A DNA stretch of 64,000 bases from Drosophila pseudoobscura (lineage: Eukaryota; Arthropoda; Insecta; Diptera; Drosophilidae), in contig NC_046680.1 in assembly GCF_009870125.1 (NCBI RefSeq), forward strand, positions 10,478,001 through 10,542,000. Direction: 5' to 3'. The position numbers were made by a program, and so were the translations under genes. Below the pieces are notes generated by a model. The model searched no databases. It was not told the DNA's origin and worked only from the letters and a program-made list of their open reading frames with translations. Shown piece after piece: positions 1 to 12,147 of the stretch; position 1 is the stretch's first letter, and each line of letters starts with the position of its first letter.

Positions 1-1818
1 CCTCAGAAGAACGTCTTTCAAAACCGCGCCAAAGGATTTCGTTGTGGAAAAAGGGATCATGGCAAATGGCGATCAAGAAAAGGACCAGTTGCGGTACCTT
101 CGGACCAAATTGTGGCAGCCGTTACTGGAAGCAAAAGTAAAATTAAACTGTTATACAAAAGCCAAAGAGAGCCAGAAAAAGTCTCTCTCACTCTCTCTAT
201 CTCTGGCTCTATGGCTCTTTGGCCTGCTTTCGTGAACGGGCAGAACGTGGGGGGAAAAACTGTTTGGCGACGCCATGGAAATGATGACGTAAATTGAAAC
301 CAAAAGCTGCTACGGCAACGAAATCTATTTGCCAGAAAGGGAACGGGGGTGGACTTTAAGGCAGTGCCTCCCTCTGAATGACCCCACCACCTCCTCCATC
401 ACAGCACCACCTGACAGGTGTTGTAGCCATCTCCGAGTGCATATTTGTCGAGTCGCTGAGTGCACTTCTGAGAGACAGTGGCAGGCCACAGATACAGATG
501 GAAATATTGAGCAGAGGCCGAGATGCAATGACTTGGACTTTGTTCTAATGACATTTCCCGGTGGCTTGTTTGTTTCACCTCCAGTTCTGCTGACAAACGC
601 TTTCCATTTCCGCTTAAATGCATTCCGCCCCTGCGTGTGTGTGTGTGGGTGTGTGTGTGTGTGTGTGTGTGTGGGTTTTACTCATATTTCGCTTGCCACG
701 TCACAAAATGTTTTGGTTTAGATTTCAGAAGCTTTTAGTTTGTTTGTTCTGTGCAGCAGGATTTTCTGTATGTGTGTGTGTACACACATATATGTATGTA
801 TGTGTATGTCCTTCCATGTACTGTGTGCACTCTGTGCTCAATTTTGCGTTTTCTATTTCTATTTTTAGCCCTGCACTAAAGCAAGCACAAGCGACAGGGG
901 TGCCAAAGAGGTCCTCCGTCTCCCCCTGCACATTCGTCAGAGAAATGTTGCATAAATTAATCAACAATGACAACAAGCATATACATATCCGTAGATAGAA
1001 ATAAATCGAAGCGAACTGCCACACACACACAGACCTACACAGAAAAGCTGCTCGAGACCGAGACCAAGACCTGACCCACTCAGGTCCAGCCATTGACGTC
1101 ACACGAACCCACGAACAGTGCTCCCCTGCAATCGTCCTGAAGATGATGATGCAGATGCAGACGTTGATGGCGTTGCTCTATAGGTAAGCACCCTCTTGAC
1201 CTTACCCAAACTGTTTACACTTATCACTGGCAAGGGCCCCAACAAGACACACGAGATGGCACTTGGGGCTCAGTCCTTAGTTCGATTCACGGGCTGCCTG
1301 TCGTTGTGCTGCTTGTCTGGGTTGACCTGTCTATTATGGAGCCAGTAAGATGGGGGTAATTGGTGTAATGATGAGTCAACGGATTCCGGGAGGTTGACTG
1401 GCGTTGAACAATCCCTAATGAAGCATTAACCTAATTTCCATAGTTAATCAGTTATGTATTCATTAACAGCTGGATGGATATATGTACGTATCTGGGACTA
1501 GTCTTTACAGCCAGAATCGGAAGAGTATTATTTTTTTGTGAGGCAACAAATGGAATCAAAGTTCATTGGCAGCTCTGATACATTGCCCGAGGATTAATAG
1601 TTCCCTCATATGGGTTCATTTCTTAGGTCTTCTTTGGGGCTTCCGTTGTCTTGCCCTCAACATTTGTGGGGGGCACTTTGTTGGCTGCCCCGACGCTTGG
1701 TCTGGGTCTCCTCTTGACCACGCGGGTCAGTTGCTGGACGGTCTCCACGTCGCGCGGTTCTCAGCCAGATTAGCAGTCCCTTCTTTCGTTGTCTTGCCTC
1801 GTTGCTGCATCCTTGTCA
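1..1818. other. Noncoding DNA upstream of inaC
   Basis: No convincing coding sequence was found. The stretch holds a TG microsatellite (about 634-675) and shorter CA/TG runs near 770-815 and 1020-1030. A GTAAGC splice donor follows CTATAG at about 1182, and a CTTAG acceptor lies near 1627. This could mean a noncoding first exon of inaC ending near 1182, but that is a guess from splice-like motifs only. AT-rich homeodomain-type TAAT sites cluster at 1355-1460, as expected of a photoreceptor promoter, but no complete known element was recognised. Confidence 0.5.
634..675. repeat. TG dinucleotide microsatellite
   Basis: An almost pure TG tract of about 40 bases, interrupted by two GGG triplets. 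It is a typical fly microsatellite. Apparent reading frames across it are low-complexity Cys/Val artefacts. Confidence 0.9.
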
Positions 1819-4798
1819 ATGGCTGCCGCTGCTGTTGCCACCCCAGGGGCCACCGTGCTGCCGTCAGGACCTGCTGCCGCTCTGCCAGTCGGTGCGGGCG
1901 CGGCACCTGCCGGCAAGGGACCGGCCAATCTGCTGGAGATTGTTGGCGAGGCCAACGTTGTGAACTACATGAAGAACCGCCTGAGGAAGGGGGCCATGAA
2001 GCGCAAGGGCCAGGAGATTGTGAATGGGCATCGGTTCGGGATGCGCTTCTTCAAGCAGCCCACCTACTGTGGCCAGTGCAAGGACTTCATCTGGTGAGCG
2101 GCGCAAGGACAGGGCACCTGTATTGTGTAGTCCCTTTGAATACCCTTGCAGAGGGTGCCATGATCCTAGTACGAGTAGTAGTGCCTAGTATCCTATAGCT
2201 ATCCCAAAGTACAGTTTCCTCTGCAAGGGTATTCAATGCCTCGGGGCCCCGTGGCCGGATAGTTTTTCCGCAAATTTCCACTCTGCTCTTTAATTTAATT
2301 AGCACGCTGCTGGTTGACACAGTTTTCTTTGTTTTCGCTGTTCTTTTTCGGTGTTTTCCGCCTCGCATTCGTGTTGCATTTGTGGACTACTTTGGACGGG
2401 ATTAGGGGCTTTGGAAAGCCTGGTTTGCAGTGCGAGGGTGGGTTGAGCTTTTTTCCCCAAATGCAGAAAACGTTGTTAATTGAGTTGCACTTGCTTCCCA
2501 AGCAGAGTGCCGCTTCAACATCCACCAGAAGTGCTGCAAGTCTGTCGAGTTCAAGTGCCCCGGCAAGGACACGGACTTCGATGCGGACTGCGCCAAGGTG
2601 AAGCACGGCTGGAACTCCACCACCTACACCACGCCCACCTTCTGCGATGAGTGCGGCTTGCTGCTCCACGGCGTGGCCCATCAGGGAGTGAAGTGCGAGA
2701 GTGAGTGGGCGGTCGTTGGGTGGTGAGACACCTCTAATGGCTCTCATGTCACCCCTTTAGACTGCAACCTGAATGTGCATCATGCGTGCCAGGAGCAGGT
2801 GCCACCGATGTGCGGGGCGGACATCAGCGAGGTCCGCGGCAGGCTGCTGATCTACGTGGAACTCAAGGGGAACAACCTCAAAGTCGACAGTAAGTCTCGT
2901 GGGTGGGGGATAGCCAGACTTTTGCCTAAAAGGATATCCTAACCCCCAGTCAAGGAGGCGGCCAACCTCATTCCCATGGACACCAATGGGTTCAGCGATC
3001 CGTACATCGCTGTCCAAATGCATCCGGACCGTTCGGGACGCACCAAAAAGAAGACCAAGACCATCCAGAAGAACCTCAATCCGGTCTTCAGTGAGACCTT
3101 CACCTTGTACGTTGTCCCTCTCCCCTTCCCTTGGCCTGAAACTGAAGATCTACTTTGTCCGGCAGTGAACTGCAGCCGCAGGATCGAGACAAGCGTCTGC
3201 TCATCGAGGTGTGGGACTGGGATCGTACCTCGCGCAACGACTTCATGGGCTCCTTCTCGTTTAGCATCGAGGAACTGCAGAAGGAACCGGTCGATGGCTG
3301 GTACAAGTTCCTCTCCCAGGTGGAGGGCGAGCACTACAACATCCCCTGCGTGGATGTCGTAAATGATATGGCCCGTCTGAGCGATGAAGTCAGGGTAAGT
3401 GATCACTGATCAGTAACCTCTAGCGGTAATCCGTTCTTAAGGGTCTTTCGCCCTACCTCAGCACGATCGGCGACCCAATGACAAGCGTCGGATGGACAAC
3501 AAGGATATGCCGCATAACATGAACAAGCGCGACATGATCCGCGCTGCCGACTTCAACTTTGTCAAGGTCATTGGCAAAGGATCTTTCGGCAAAGTTTTCC
3601 TAGCCGAGCGTCGCGGCACCGACGAGTTGTACGCAGTAAAGGTCCTCCGGAAGGATGTCATCATCCAGACGGACGACATGGAGCTGCCGATGAACGAGAA
3701 GAGAGTACTGGCCCTATCCGGTCGTCCCCCCTTTCTGGTGTCCATGCACTCGTGCTTCCAGACCATGGACCGTCTTTTCTTCGTGATGGAGTACTGCAAG
3801 GGCGGGGATCTCATGTACCACATGCAGCAGTACGGAAGGTTCAAGGAGTCTGTGGCCATGTGAGTGGATCAGATCAGGGATGACTGCGATGCGGGAAGAT
3901 TGAGGGAGATTTCGTTACAGCTTCTATGCTGTGGAGATAGCCATTGCCTTATTCTTCCTGCATGAACGCGACATCATCTATCGCGACCTGAAGCTGGACA
4001 ACATTCTGCTGGATGGCGAGGGGCATGTGAAGCTCGTGGACTTTGGCCTAAGCAAGGCGGGGGTCACAGAGCGCGATAACACGCGCACCTTCTGCGGCAC
4101 TGCCAACTACATGGCACCGGAGGTCCGTAATCACCCAGGTCCCTAATGATTTGAAAGGCAACCCTTCTCTGATCCGGTAACCCTTTCAGATCGTTAGCTT
4201 TGATCCGTATTCCATTACCGCTGACTGGTGGTCGTATGGGGTGCTGCTCTACGAGTTCATGGCCGGACAGTCTCCGTTCGAGGGGGACGATGAGTCCACC
4301 GTCTTTCGCAACATCAAGGAGAAGAAGGCCGTGTTCCCCAAGCACTTCACCCAAGACGCCATGGACATCCTAACCAGTGTTAGTATCAGAAATTATCTTT
4401 TTCGATTCTTGTAGATCACTGTTTTCCCTTTGCTCAGTTCCTGGCCAAGAAGCCCAACAATCGCCTGGGCGCTGGCCGATACGCCAGGCAGGAGATTACC
4501 ACGCATCCTTTCTTCGGCAGCATCGACTGGGAAAAGGCCGAGGCGGGTGAACTGGAACCACCCATCGTACCCAGAATTGTACGTGTTCCCTCGGTTTTGG
4601 AGCCCTATTGAGGAACTGTTTTCAGAAACTGTTTTCTTTTTTCAGAAACACCGCAAGGACATTAGCAACTTTGATGCTGCTTTTACCAAGGAGAAGACAG
4701 ATTTGACACCAACCGATAAGCTCTTCATGATGAACTTGGACCAGAACGATTTCATTGGATTCTCCTACATGAATCCCGAGTTTATAACCATTCTCTAA
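1819..4798 (+). CDS. inaC: Eye-specific conventional protein kinase C (eye-PKC)
   Basis: Ca2+/diacylglycerol-activated Ser/Thr kinase of photoreceptors, needed to switch off the light response within the INAD signalplex. Eleven coding exons join in frame: 1819-2093, 2406-2437, 2506-2700, 2761-2889, 2950-3106, 3166-3394, 3462-3859, 3921-4122, 4190-4380, 4440-4578 and 4646-4798. They give 699 aa, close to the 700 aa of D. melanogaster inaC as I recall it. Order: Ala-rich N-terminus; pseudosubstrate [11 protein letters not shown] (about 54-64); C1A from His71; C1B (about 136-185); C2 (about 195-295); kinase (about 370-630) with [24 protein letters not shown] and the activation loop RTFCGT; turn motif LTPTDK; hydrophobic motif FIGFSY. 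The start is the ATG opening [10 protein letters not shown], shared with the known orthologue. The C-terminus ITIL is a PDZ ligand (ITII in D. melanogaster). Unusual: the loop reads GTANYMAPE where most PKCs have GTPxY. Pkc53E downstream is its paralogue. Confidence 0.97.
2136..2236. mobile_element. Short MITE-like element in inaC intron 1
   Basis: Perfect 19-bp terminal inverted repeats, TTGAATACCCTTGCAGAGG at 2136-2154 and its reverse complement at 2218-2236, enclose about 60 bp with no coding capacity. The core ATACCCTTGCAG also bounds the foldback element at 41411-41708, so both probably belong to one nonautonomous family. The element sits in the intron between coding exons 1 and 2 of inaC. 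The family name is unknown to me. Confidence 0.7.
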
Positions 4799-4895
4799 AG
4801 ATTCTATGGCTTAAAGAAAGCTCGTAATTTACGCTGAAAAGTTTGTTTAGCTAATACGGATAAAAGCTGAAAGCTTAGAGACGATTCTGGATACA

Positions 4896-4901
4896 AATAA
4901 A
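4896..4901 (+). terminator. Polyadenylation signal of inaC
   Basis: AATAAA lies 98 bases after the inaC stop codon, followed by a GT-rich stretch. It is the first canonical signal after the gene and implies a short 3' UTR. Confidence 0.7.
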
Positions 4902-7900
4902 GTCATACAATGTCGTGGAGCTTCCAGCTTGCCACAAACTGAGCTTTCTCGCTCCCTCTCTCCATAGAGAACTTTCTCTCCCGCCATGCTGTTAACATTA
5001 GAGAGGCCCAGATAGTAAACGAAAACATACTCGGTCCCGGCAAGAGCGCAAGCTGCCTCTCTCTCATTTTCTTGAAGGGGGCTTAAGCACTGCCTTGACT
5101 GAATTCACCTCTCGGCACTTGGGGCATCTACCTTCGTTACGCATACGCCTCGCGTGCCCCTCCAGAAGAAACTCTACTCCCAGAAGACTTAAGAAGGGGG
5201 CACAGCGATACGCTATACGCATCAGCGGAATGAAAATTAAAGTTTTGGTAACGACAATGGTTTCTCACTTCCAAAACTTGTTGCTCCTTTTTCCCTCCAT
5301 ATAGTTTCCACATTTCTAATTAAATTAATATGGACCCATTCTCCGAATTCGTTTACCTCTGCCAACCGCAGTGGCTGCCAGTTAGTGTTGCAAGCGTAAA
5401 ATTGTGTCGAAAATCGTTTTTGGCACTTGAACTGTGGCAGGTGTGGGCTCTGTGAGAGGCTGCAGGCGGAATCTGGATGGCCAATTGTTTCTCGGTAGCT
5501 CCAAAATATGTCTTTGGCCCCATTTAAATACAAAGGTGGGGTACTATGGCCGATATTAAGCAGGGGAGGCCCTTCTCCAGAGGATGGCTGCAGGATATTT
5601 GCTATATTGATTGAGAGGCCTCATCTGATCAGGACCTGAATCTGCAGTGAATGCAATTTCCGTTTGGGGGAAGTTTTCCTCGGTCTTTGTAAGTGAATTT
5701 CCATCAATCGCAGCTTCCGCTTGCAAAGGCGCTCTTCCGCCTCCCGGCGAACAGCATCCGCCTTCAGCTGTTTGCACTCTATTAGCGGCAATTTGCAGTT
5801 TACGTGCACTTTTCACGGCTTTTAGACACGTTCCAATGTCTCTCTGGCCATGTCCTCGGTCTGCGGGTCGGTCGCTTGCACTGTTGTCCTTGCGCTTCCT
5901 TTCTGCTCATCCACTTCCGCCGCTGCCCCGCCGCTCTTCTTCTTTGCCGCTTCTCTCTGGCATCGACATCCTCCTATGCCATCGTCACCGCAACATGTGC
6001 CTTTGGTGTCCGCCTTTTCGCTTCGTGGTTAAGGGTCGAGTGTTGGCCTGGTCGGGGTTTGGCAAAGGACAGCGGAACAGCTCAGCGCATAAGGATGTAC
6101 TAAAGGGCTTAACACAATATAAATAATGGTCAAACGGGGGCTTGTGGTGTGGGGCTGGTGCTCAGCGATACATTCAGAGTGTAATAAAATGGAGCAGACA
6201 GCGGCTTAAAGGAATCCCACCGGTTGGCATAGTTTTCTTGGCCTTGATGGCATCCGCTGCTTAGAACTCTCTTCGGAAAATTTCTTTGGGTGGCTAAATT
6301 GACAGATTATAAATCAATTGGATTAGATCTGAGTATGGGTGAGGGGAAAGCACCAGTGCCATGCTCGAAGGAAAATGTTAAGTTGCTCTACTACTTATGA
6401 ATGCCCAGACTGGTCACGTGGCCGTGTGGTCGCGTGGTGAAAAAGTTGAGGAGAACGCATTTCCTTCACTTAAGATAGGATAAGAATGATTTAATTTGGT
6501 TTTCCGCAACTTTCGCTATTCTTAGACCCCGCTTTCCGCACCCACGAATGCTTTGATATAGAACCCAACCCTTGGTTCACATTTCAACGATATAAAAGAA
6601 ACTTCCATGTTCCTGAATTTCAACAGAAATCCAATGCAATTTTATGTATACGTCTATGTGCTGTTATGTGATGATAACGATAAAATTGCTACGCATTACT
6701 GAATGTGTTTCTTATTCATGTATATTTCGTGCTGCTCTTCTGCTTCCCTAATACCTGCGGTGCCAGTGCCAGTGCCAGTGCCAGTCCCTCGCTCTTACTG
6801 CTTCGCTATCTGTCTTTTTCATACACTGTCACTTCCGTTTCCGCCTGAGTACCCGGACTGAATGTGGACTGCCTCGCGTGCCATAGCCGCTTTTTGTGCT
6901 GCCACTAACTGCTCTGGCACTTGGACGCCACTCCTCGGATTCTGTGGCGCTATGAGCTCCTGCTGCTGCTGGCCGGACGATGGTGATGCTGATGGCACAA
7001 ACGACGCTGACATGCATATGGTCTGGTCCCCATAAAAACCACAAAAGCCGCCAAATATTGTCCCAAATTAGCTGCATGATGCCTGGCCTGGCCTGGCCTA
7101 GCCTGCCTGCCTTGATGGTGTTGGGATCCGATTGTTGTTGCTGTTGCGGGGGCCTCGTTGAAAACGCCTCCTTGGTGGATGAGAGGAAAAGCCCGGGATT
7201 TATTAGCTAAGTGAGTCTCATGGCCTGCCTAAATATTTAAAGCGACTCCCAGGTGGTTTTACTTTATTGCGCACTCCTGTTGAATGCACCGCCTACCTCA
7301 ATTCAACTCTACTCCTCTCTTCTCATGCTCATCTAGAATGCAAACATTGCCCGTGGAATTGTTTCAGCTGCACGTGGCGCCAGTTTTCAGCACTTAGCCA
7401 AACAAACTGTTGCCCCAGCGCTTGGATCTGTCTGTGTGTGTGGGTGTGTGTGTGTTTATGTCCTTGTTTGACTTTATTCTTGTCCCTCTTTTTGTGTAGC
7501 TTTTTCACAGCTGTTTGCCATTTGGCAGTTGCCCAGATGCAAAATGCAGGCAACAATTTGAACCATTTTCCCGAGCTCCCCGAGGGTGAAGGATGCCATC
7601 AAATGAAGAACTATTCGCAGCGATGCTCTCAGTTCTTGAATTGCAAGAACTACGAGCACATTCTACAGCTGGCATTCCGTTTCCATTCTCGTTTCCTTTT
7701 CCACCCATAATCAAATAAATTACGACGCCAGTGAAGCGCAAAAGCAGAAATGGGAGAAGAGAACTAAAAGTTGTACCAGAAATTCCACATACTATTCGAG
7801 CAGTGAAATATATACATAAGTATTTGCATAAACCGGGACTCCTCGGGACCCCCAAGTAATATTTACAGAAATAAAAACAAATTCCAAATTGCTAAACATA

Positions 7901-8385
7901 AAAAAAAAACACAGAGCGTAGTGGGCTCTAGCGAGGCGTGAAGCTTTTACTGCCCTCTCCCACAAGAGGAGTGATCAGTTGTTATGGCAAAAGCACTAAC
8001 CCATGGAGAGGAGAGCAAGTTTAGCAAGAAAGCTCCCAAGAGTGTGGTATGGCTCGCAGAAAGCTTATACGATCGAATGGAAAAGAGAGATGAAAATAAA
8101 TAAGGGAGAGGGAGAGCAGCAGCAACGGGCAGATCAATTGCTTAATCCAGTTAAAGAACTTACAAACGTAATTTTTAACGCCAGCCATTACCGTATCAAT
8201 TTGAAACAGTCCCAAACGGACTGGACTCTACGTGCCCCTGTTCAATATGCAAATCCCATTAAAGACTTTGTCCAGCATTGCAAAGGTTGTTTCTCGCTTA
8301 AAGCGTATGCGTCCGCACGGCACGGCTTCTGACACACGCCATCAATCCAGACACACAGGCGACTAATAAACACAAACAAGACTTT

Positions 8386-8411
8386 CACACACACACACAC
8401 ACACACACACA
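8386..8411. repeat. CA dinucleotide microsatellite
   Basis: Thirteen uninterrupted CA units, followed by interrupted ACAC runs to about 8427. Confidence 0.9.
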
Positions 8412-11400
8412 AGCACACTCACACACATATGGCACATTCAAACAGAGGGGAAAATAGAGAAACGTTTGCATATGGGGAAAACACACATGGAAAAGCTGGT
8501 TTTATAGACCAAACGTGATGGTTAAGTTTGGCCAGGGGCGTATGGCAAAAAGGAAGTGCTTTTGTCCAAGTTCTGTGGCAGAAACTTCAGGGTAAAACTT
8601 CTTTTGAAAAGGGAATTTCAAATGAAAACTGGGATTGTTCAACTTTAACTTTTCAACTATTTTTTTTCTTCTCTTGCTACGTTGGCCCCTTTTAAAGTGC
8701 TCTGTGGGCACGCCGCAAAGCTTTCACACCGACACACTGAAACACAAACATTTGGCATGCATATTGGACTGGTTCTGCTCAGTGGAGTTGGGGTTGGCTA
8801 TTCGCAACGCAAACAGCAGCATGAAATAATTATACAGGACTCCTTTTCACTAAATGGACGATACGATGCCACAGGTCCGGCACAGGTGGGTGGGGAGTCC
8901 CAGGCGTCCGAATGGTATGTTGAATCCGCACTCGCACTATCCTTCGTGGCTACAGGATATCCATATGTATATGTATGCACATATATAATGTCTATAGTTT
9001 CCACACAGAGCCATACACTCGCACTCACGCCCCAAGGATTTTTTCTCGACTTGCTCTGCTTTCACCTCTCCCTGCCACACGCTGGTTATTCAGTGAGCGA
9101 TATAAACAAAGTTTAGTCGCGTTGCGAGTTCTCGTGCTCTAATTAATAAGTGATGCCCGCGAAGAGTGTGAGAGACAGAGACAGAGACAGAGAGGCTGTA
9201 GTATGACTGGGGCGGCACACACGCAGCTAAGGAATTTATGGCACAGTCCGTTGCATCAAGCTATAAGCTACAATAAAAATAAAAATGGGAATATAAACGA
9301 GAAAGAAGTGGTTGTTTCGAAGACCGAAGCTTTTGCTACTCTTCCGATTTTGATGCAATTTCGTTGAGCTTTACGTATGTATGTATATCGAAGCTACTAC
9401 GAGTAAAGTGGCAAACCAACTGGCCAAAGGTCTCTGCTCTTTGGAGAAGTGTAAAAAATAGATAAAAACGTTGCGCATCACAAAGGCTTTTGTCCAATAA
9501 AATAGACAAAGTAAGTCGCTTAAGTCGGTCGCTTGCCGTCCTGCTTCTCGCTTCCTCCTGCTTCCAGTGCACACCTTTCGCTTCCTTCGTTGCGTTTGTT
9601 ACGCTTCAGTGCAGCTTAAAAGCGCAGCCCCTCGGCTGGGCTGGGCTTTATGTGAGAGCGGGAGAGTGGGAGAGTGTGCTTCTCTGATTGTCGCCCAGTT
9701 AACGGTGGATGTCTGCTCTACTCTGACGCTATGTCTGTCGCCGCTCTTCTCTGTTATAGCGTGCATCAAAGCGAAACTCTGTTCCGCTCTTCTCTTTCCA
9801 ATCGCAGCCTTTGCTTTAATACCATTTTGATTGCTCACGTGGCGGCATGTGCAGGGGTTCGCTTCGGCTAAGGCAAAGCACGACGGATGCTGCATCGGCG
9901 TCCCCTCCGTAGATTTACTACCACTCCATCAGACGAATATACGAGCATATTTGTTTTTAATTTGTTAGCCACCACAGCAGCTTCGGTATAACAAAAGCCT
10001 AATCAAGCGAAAGCCAGGTGGGCAACAAGCCTTCACATCGAAAAAAGTAAAACAGTGAAGGAAAATGCTGAAATTAAATGAGAATGCCTTTGAAATGCTG
10101 ATACCACTACGTGAGCATTTACTCTTAAAGATGTTTCAATGAAAATGCACATAAATTCTCAAACACAGCAGGGGCGGAGAGCCAACGGAAATCTTGAGCA
10201 CGGACAAAGGCAAGGACGGACACGGGATACGGGATACGGGATACCTTTGCTGGTTCCAGTTTTTGCCACACCTTGCCGCAGCTTAAGTGGCCAATTGTGC
10301 TCCGTTTATTGCTGTGGCAGACAGCGTTGATGATGCCACAAATGCATTATTCGCAATAAATTTCAAGGTCCCTTCCATCTTGTTCTGCATGCGAAAACAA
10401 TTTATTCGTATTATTTGTAGACTGACAGGGACAAGCACACCTAATTACTCCCCCCCCCCCGTGCACTTGTTTCCCTTTGCCCTTCAAAAAGCTTATCCCC
10501 ATCGAGTCATCGAGCCAGGCGGCAGCTGCCAATTTGCGTTGACAAAACTGCCAGAAAGATAGACAATTCTTTTCAATTTGGCGAGCGGCAACTGAGCTCC
10601 CCAGGAGAGTACAGGAACCAGTGGCAAGAGGGAGGGCCCTTGGGCCCTCGAACGCGTTACGCGTTCTGCATACAAATGAGGAGAGAGAAAAGAGATTGTT
10701 CTGCTTTACTAGTACTTTTATCCAGGAGATTTTAGCCGGAATTAATGTAAATCAATTCTAAAGTGGTAAAGGGGGGAAAAAACGCAATACACCTAATACT
10801 TCTTGGATGAATTCAGTATTTTCTTAGAATCACTTAAGCAATTTATTCTTCCACCAAAATCATTGCACCATCGAGCCATTGGAAGTGACGTTTTTCTGGA
10901 GAATTGCGTAGGCGGGAACATCTCCTCCAGATATTCACGCAATATCCAATAGAGTATATGAAAAGCACATGAGTAATAGCACTGGGGGCTCGAGAGGGAG
11001 AGCCATAAGTGAGTGGGGATAAGCGACGACTCTTCGTAATAAGCCACACGACTCACACAGAGCGACACGTGCCCCATACAAATATGTAAGTCCTGCGCAC
11101 TTTTGTCTGTTATTCCTTTTGATTACAAATTCAGGTCATATAATGAAACTTGTGACGAAACGGAGGAAATTCCCCAGAATTATGTACACAAATGTGAGCC
11201 CCACCGAATTAGCGACGCTGTGTCTGCCACTTGAACCCACCTTCAGCATGCAACAAATTCAAATCATTAGGCTAGCTGCCAGCCAGCTAATGTTGCGTGC
11301 AAATAATCAAGAGCCAAACAGAAGGACCTGCCTGCGAACCCAAAATGAGAAGTGGCAAAAAGGTCAAGTGTAAAGACAAATACAAATAGATGGGGAAATG

Positions 11401-12125
11401 GCTGGAGCAAGGGGGAAAATCACCGGGAAAATCACTCTATTTGTTTGCCATAATTGTAGAAGGAAGCTTCGAGAAGCAGATGAAAAGGGTGGAAAGGTAA
11501 ATACTCAAAAAAGAGAGAGAATAAGTTTCAAAGAAAGCAATGTAAATTTTGGCAAATGAAACGGAAAACTCAAAGCTTTGCAGGGGTCTAAGAGAATCTG
11601 ATGATGGACAACCTTTGGGTTGATGCTGCCCTCTAAAAGGCCTTGATTTTCTTTGAGATTCTTTACAATAATAATGTCTTTCCTGTAAAGGTTTCCCTAG
11701 CCTCCTCTCACCGGAAAAGTTATAGCCATTCTATCGTTGACCATCTTTAATTTTCCACGGCATAAATCGTTTCAAGAGCATTTCCCAAGTTTATCCAATA
11801 AAAGCCGGCCCTTTTGCTAGAAAAACTCTCAAGTGAAATAGAAATTGATTCGAATATAAGACCCGATCGTCGTCATCATAGCTGTCACCAGCAGAAAGGT
11901 GGCAGGGGGACTGCTGCATCAGCTGCAGGCTCGGAGATTAGAGCCAAACTCGGTTTTTGTTTTGTTTTTTCGTTCCGCTTGCCATTTATAGGCAGAAATT
12001 GCTCAATTGTAAAAGAAAATTGTGGCAGCAGTGGGAAAAGAGGGACAGGACAGGAGGACAATGGCTCGACCTTTCTTTCACTGGGAAAGTTTTTCGTTTC
12101 GGAAATAGAAAAGTTTTTTATGAAA

Positions 12126-12147
12126 AGAGAGAGAGAGAGAGAGAGAG
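12126..12147. repeat. GA dinucleotide microsatellite
   Basis: Eleven GA units in a purine-rich stretch. In flies such tracts can bind GAGA factor or Clamp, and this one lies about 100 bases upstream of a 5'-exon-like segment at 12244-12273. Confidence 0.85.

Noticed and set aside
1275-1300. tRNA T-arm-like GTTCGATTC
   Set aside because: No acceptor stem, D-arm or anticodon arm can be placed around it. No tRNA was found in the window.
1566-2198. A 210-codon frame overlapping inaC exon 1
   Set aside because: It is in a different frame from inaC, has an Arg/Cys/Gly-rich shadow composition and runs through the intronic MITE.
5647-6126. A 159-codon Cys/Leu-rich open frame on the + strand with overlapping frames
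   Set aside because: Two overlapping frames of the same strand are also open, so this is pyrimidine-rich DNA that happens to lack stops. No homologue is recognised.
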